Of a DNA stretch of 9,156 bases, positions 8,195-9,156 are shown one piece after another (position 1 is the first letter of the stretch; each line of letters begins with the position of its first letter). The DNA comes from Eudoraea sp. (GTDB lineage: Bacteria > Bacteroidota > Bacteroidia > Flavobacteriales > Flavobacteriaceae), in the NCBI GenBank assembly GCA_013042925.1, contig JABDPH010000397.1, positions 1 through 9,156 on the forward strand. The letters run 5' to 3'. Under the pieces are notes generated by a model, which saw nothing but the letters and a program-made list of their open reading frames with translations, searched no databases and was not told the origin of the DNA. The position numbers and the translations under genes are program-made.

Positions 8195-9156
8195 ATGAAT
8201 AAAACTTTACTATATTTTATTATTTTCTTACTGGCAGCTTGTAATACCACGCAAAGGAAAACTTCTGAGGTTTATTTTGGCGGTGAAATTGTGAACCCTA
8301 CCAGCGAGTATGTTGTTCTGTACAAAGGTGACATAGCTCTCGATACCGCACATCTTGATGAGAATAACAGATTTTCCTTCAAATTAGATTCAGTAGATGA
8401 TGGACTTCACCATTTTTATCACTTTCCGGAAGAACAATATGTGATTTTAGAGGACGGTGACAGTATACAATTAAGACTTAATACTGTTGATTTTGATGAA
8501 TCGCTCGTTTTTTCAGGATCAAATGAAGAGGCAAATAACTTTCTTTTGGAAATGTTTCTGGCCAATGAACAGGAAGAAGAGCTGATTTATAAATACTATG
8601 ATCTGGAGCCAGAATCATTCAGGTTGAAAATAGATTCTTTAAAAAATGTAAAGCTCGAAGCCCTAAATAAGCTCTCGACCGAGGCAGATCTCTCTGAGGG
8701 CGCTATGGAAATAGCAAAAGCCGGTATAATGTACACTTCCTACATCTTCAAAGAAGCCTATCCTTTTTATCATAAAAGGAAAAAAGGTGAAAAGTCTATT
8801 CATAATCTTCCCCCTGATTTTTACGACTATCGTGCTGATATCAAGTATGATGACAACGGTCTTAGTTATTATCGTCCATATTACAATTTCATGAAATATC
8901 ATTTAGGCAACCTTTCGTATATGGATTGCAAAAATGGCTGTGAGACGAAGATTAAGATGGCTAAAAACCAACTACATTATAATCAACATAAACTCAAGCT
9001 AATAGATAGCCTGATAAAACAGAATGAACTCAGAGATAATTTATTTCGGAATGTCGCAATGGATTATTTGCTGAAGTATGATAAGGAAGAAAATATTGAA
9101 GTTTTCATTAAGGAATTTCATCAATTGTCAGGGAACAATAGACACATACATGAAAT
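8195..9156 (+). CDS. Lipoprotein, probable N-terminal part of a TlpA-family protein, partial at right edge
   Basis: The frame opens at ATG 8195 and runs 320 codons to the window end without a stop. The N-terminus is a lipoprotein signal (LLYFIIFLLAAC, Cys16). The residues after Cys (NTTQRKTSE) are not acidic, so an inward-facing periplasmic lipoprotein is more likely than a surface one. Residues about 26-110 form a beta-rich domain (VYFGGEIVNPTSEYVVLYKG, LDENNRFSF, YVILEDGDSIQLRLN, FSGSNEEANNF). This resembles the DUF4369-like N-terminal domains found before thioredoxin domains in Bacteroidota TlpA-type proteins. Residues about 115-320 are mostly helical and charged. No CxxC redox motif appears inside the window; if this is a TlpA-like protein, that domain lies past the right edge. 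It is divergent from the ABC-F gene. Lipoprotein status is firm; the TlpA assignment rests on resemblance alone. Confidence 0.8.
   Translation, partial: MNKTLLYFIIFLLAACNTTQRKTSEVYFGGEIVNPTSEYVVLYKGDIALDTAHLDENNRFSFKLDSVDDGLHHFYHFPEEQYVILEDGDSIQLRLNTVDFDESLVFSGSNEEANNFLLEMFLANEQEEELIYKYYDLEPESFRLKIDSLKNVKLEALNKLSTEADLSEGAMEIAKAGIMYTSYIFKEAYPFYHKRKKGEKSIHNLPPDFYDYRADIKYDDNGLSYYRPYYNFMKYHLGNLSYMDCKNGCETKIKMAKNQLHYNQHKLKLIDSLIKQNELRDNLFRNVAMDYLLKYDKEENIEVFIKEFHQLSGNNRHIHE

Noticed and set aside
8663..8902. 79-codon minus-strand frame
   Set aside because: It is antisense to the right-edge lipoprotein and looks like a chance frame.

Overview
The window looks like ordinary chromosome from an AT-rich member of the Bacteroidota, most likely a flavobacterium (family Flavobacteriaceae). 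Four things point there. There are several candidate promoters of the Bacteroidota type (-7 box TAnnTTTG, with a TTG about 20 bp upstream). Starts generally lack strong Shine-Dalgarno sequences. The window is rich in short lipoproteins. The ABC-F protein is a YbiT-like form with features I recall from Bacteroidota homologues. No rRNA, tRNA, CRISPR array, insertion sequence, phage gene or toxin/defence module was found.

Layout from left to right. (1) A minus-strand TlpA-like thioredoxin-fold lipoprotein, cut off by the left window edge (1-1136). (2) Divergent from it, pheT, the phenylalanyl-tRNA synthetase beta subunit (1264-3690, +), with a good promoter and a very short leader. (3) Converging on pheT with one base between the stop codons, a secreted FAS1 (fasciclin) domain protein (3692-4243, -). 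(4) A 202-bp spacer holding a perfect hairpin, TTAACA repeats and a promoter. (5) A 238-residue unrecognised protein with two C-terminal membrane segments (4446-5162, +). (6) A 55-bp convergent gap. (7) A probable two-gene minus-strand unit: the ABC-F ATPase (6390-8018), then 29 bp downstream an unrecognised 380-residue lipoprotein (5218-6360). (8) A 176-bp divergent promoter region. (9) The first 320 codons of another lipoprotein that resembles the N-terminal part of TlpA-family proteins (8195 to the right edge, +).

Functionally this is a housekeeping and envelope neighbourhood. Two genes serve translation (PheT; ABC-F proteins act at the ribosome). The rest are mostly exported or membrane proteins with no evident shared pathway. 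I see no convincing undescribed multi-gene system. The points most worth following are the ABC-F protein, whose second composite ATP site is degraded on both sides, the repeat cluster upstream of the unrecognised membrane protein, and the two unrecognised envelope proteins. Two starts were moved inward from the longest open frame: ABC-F to 8018 and FAS1 to 4243.
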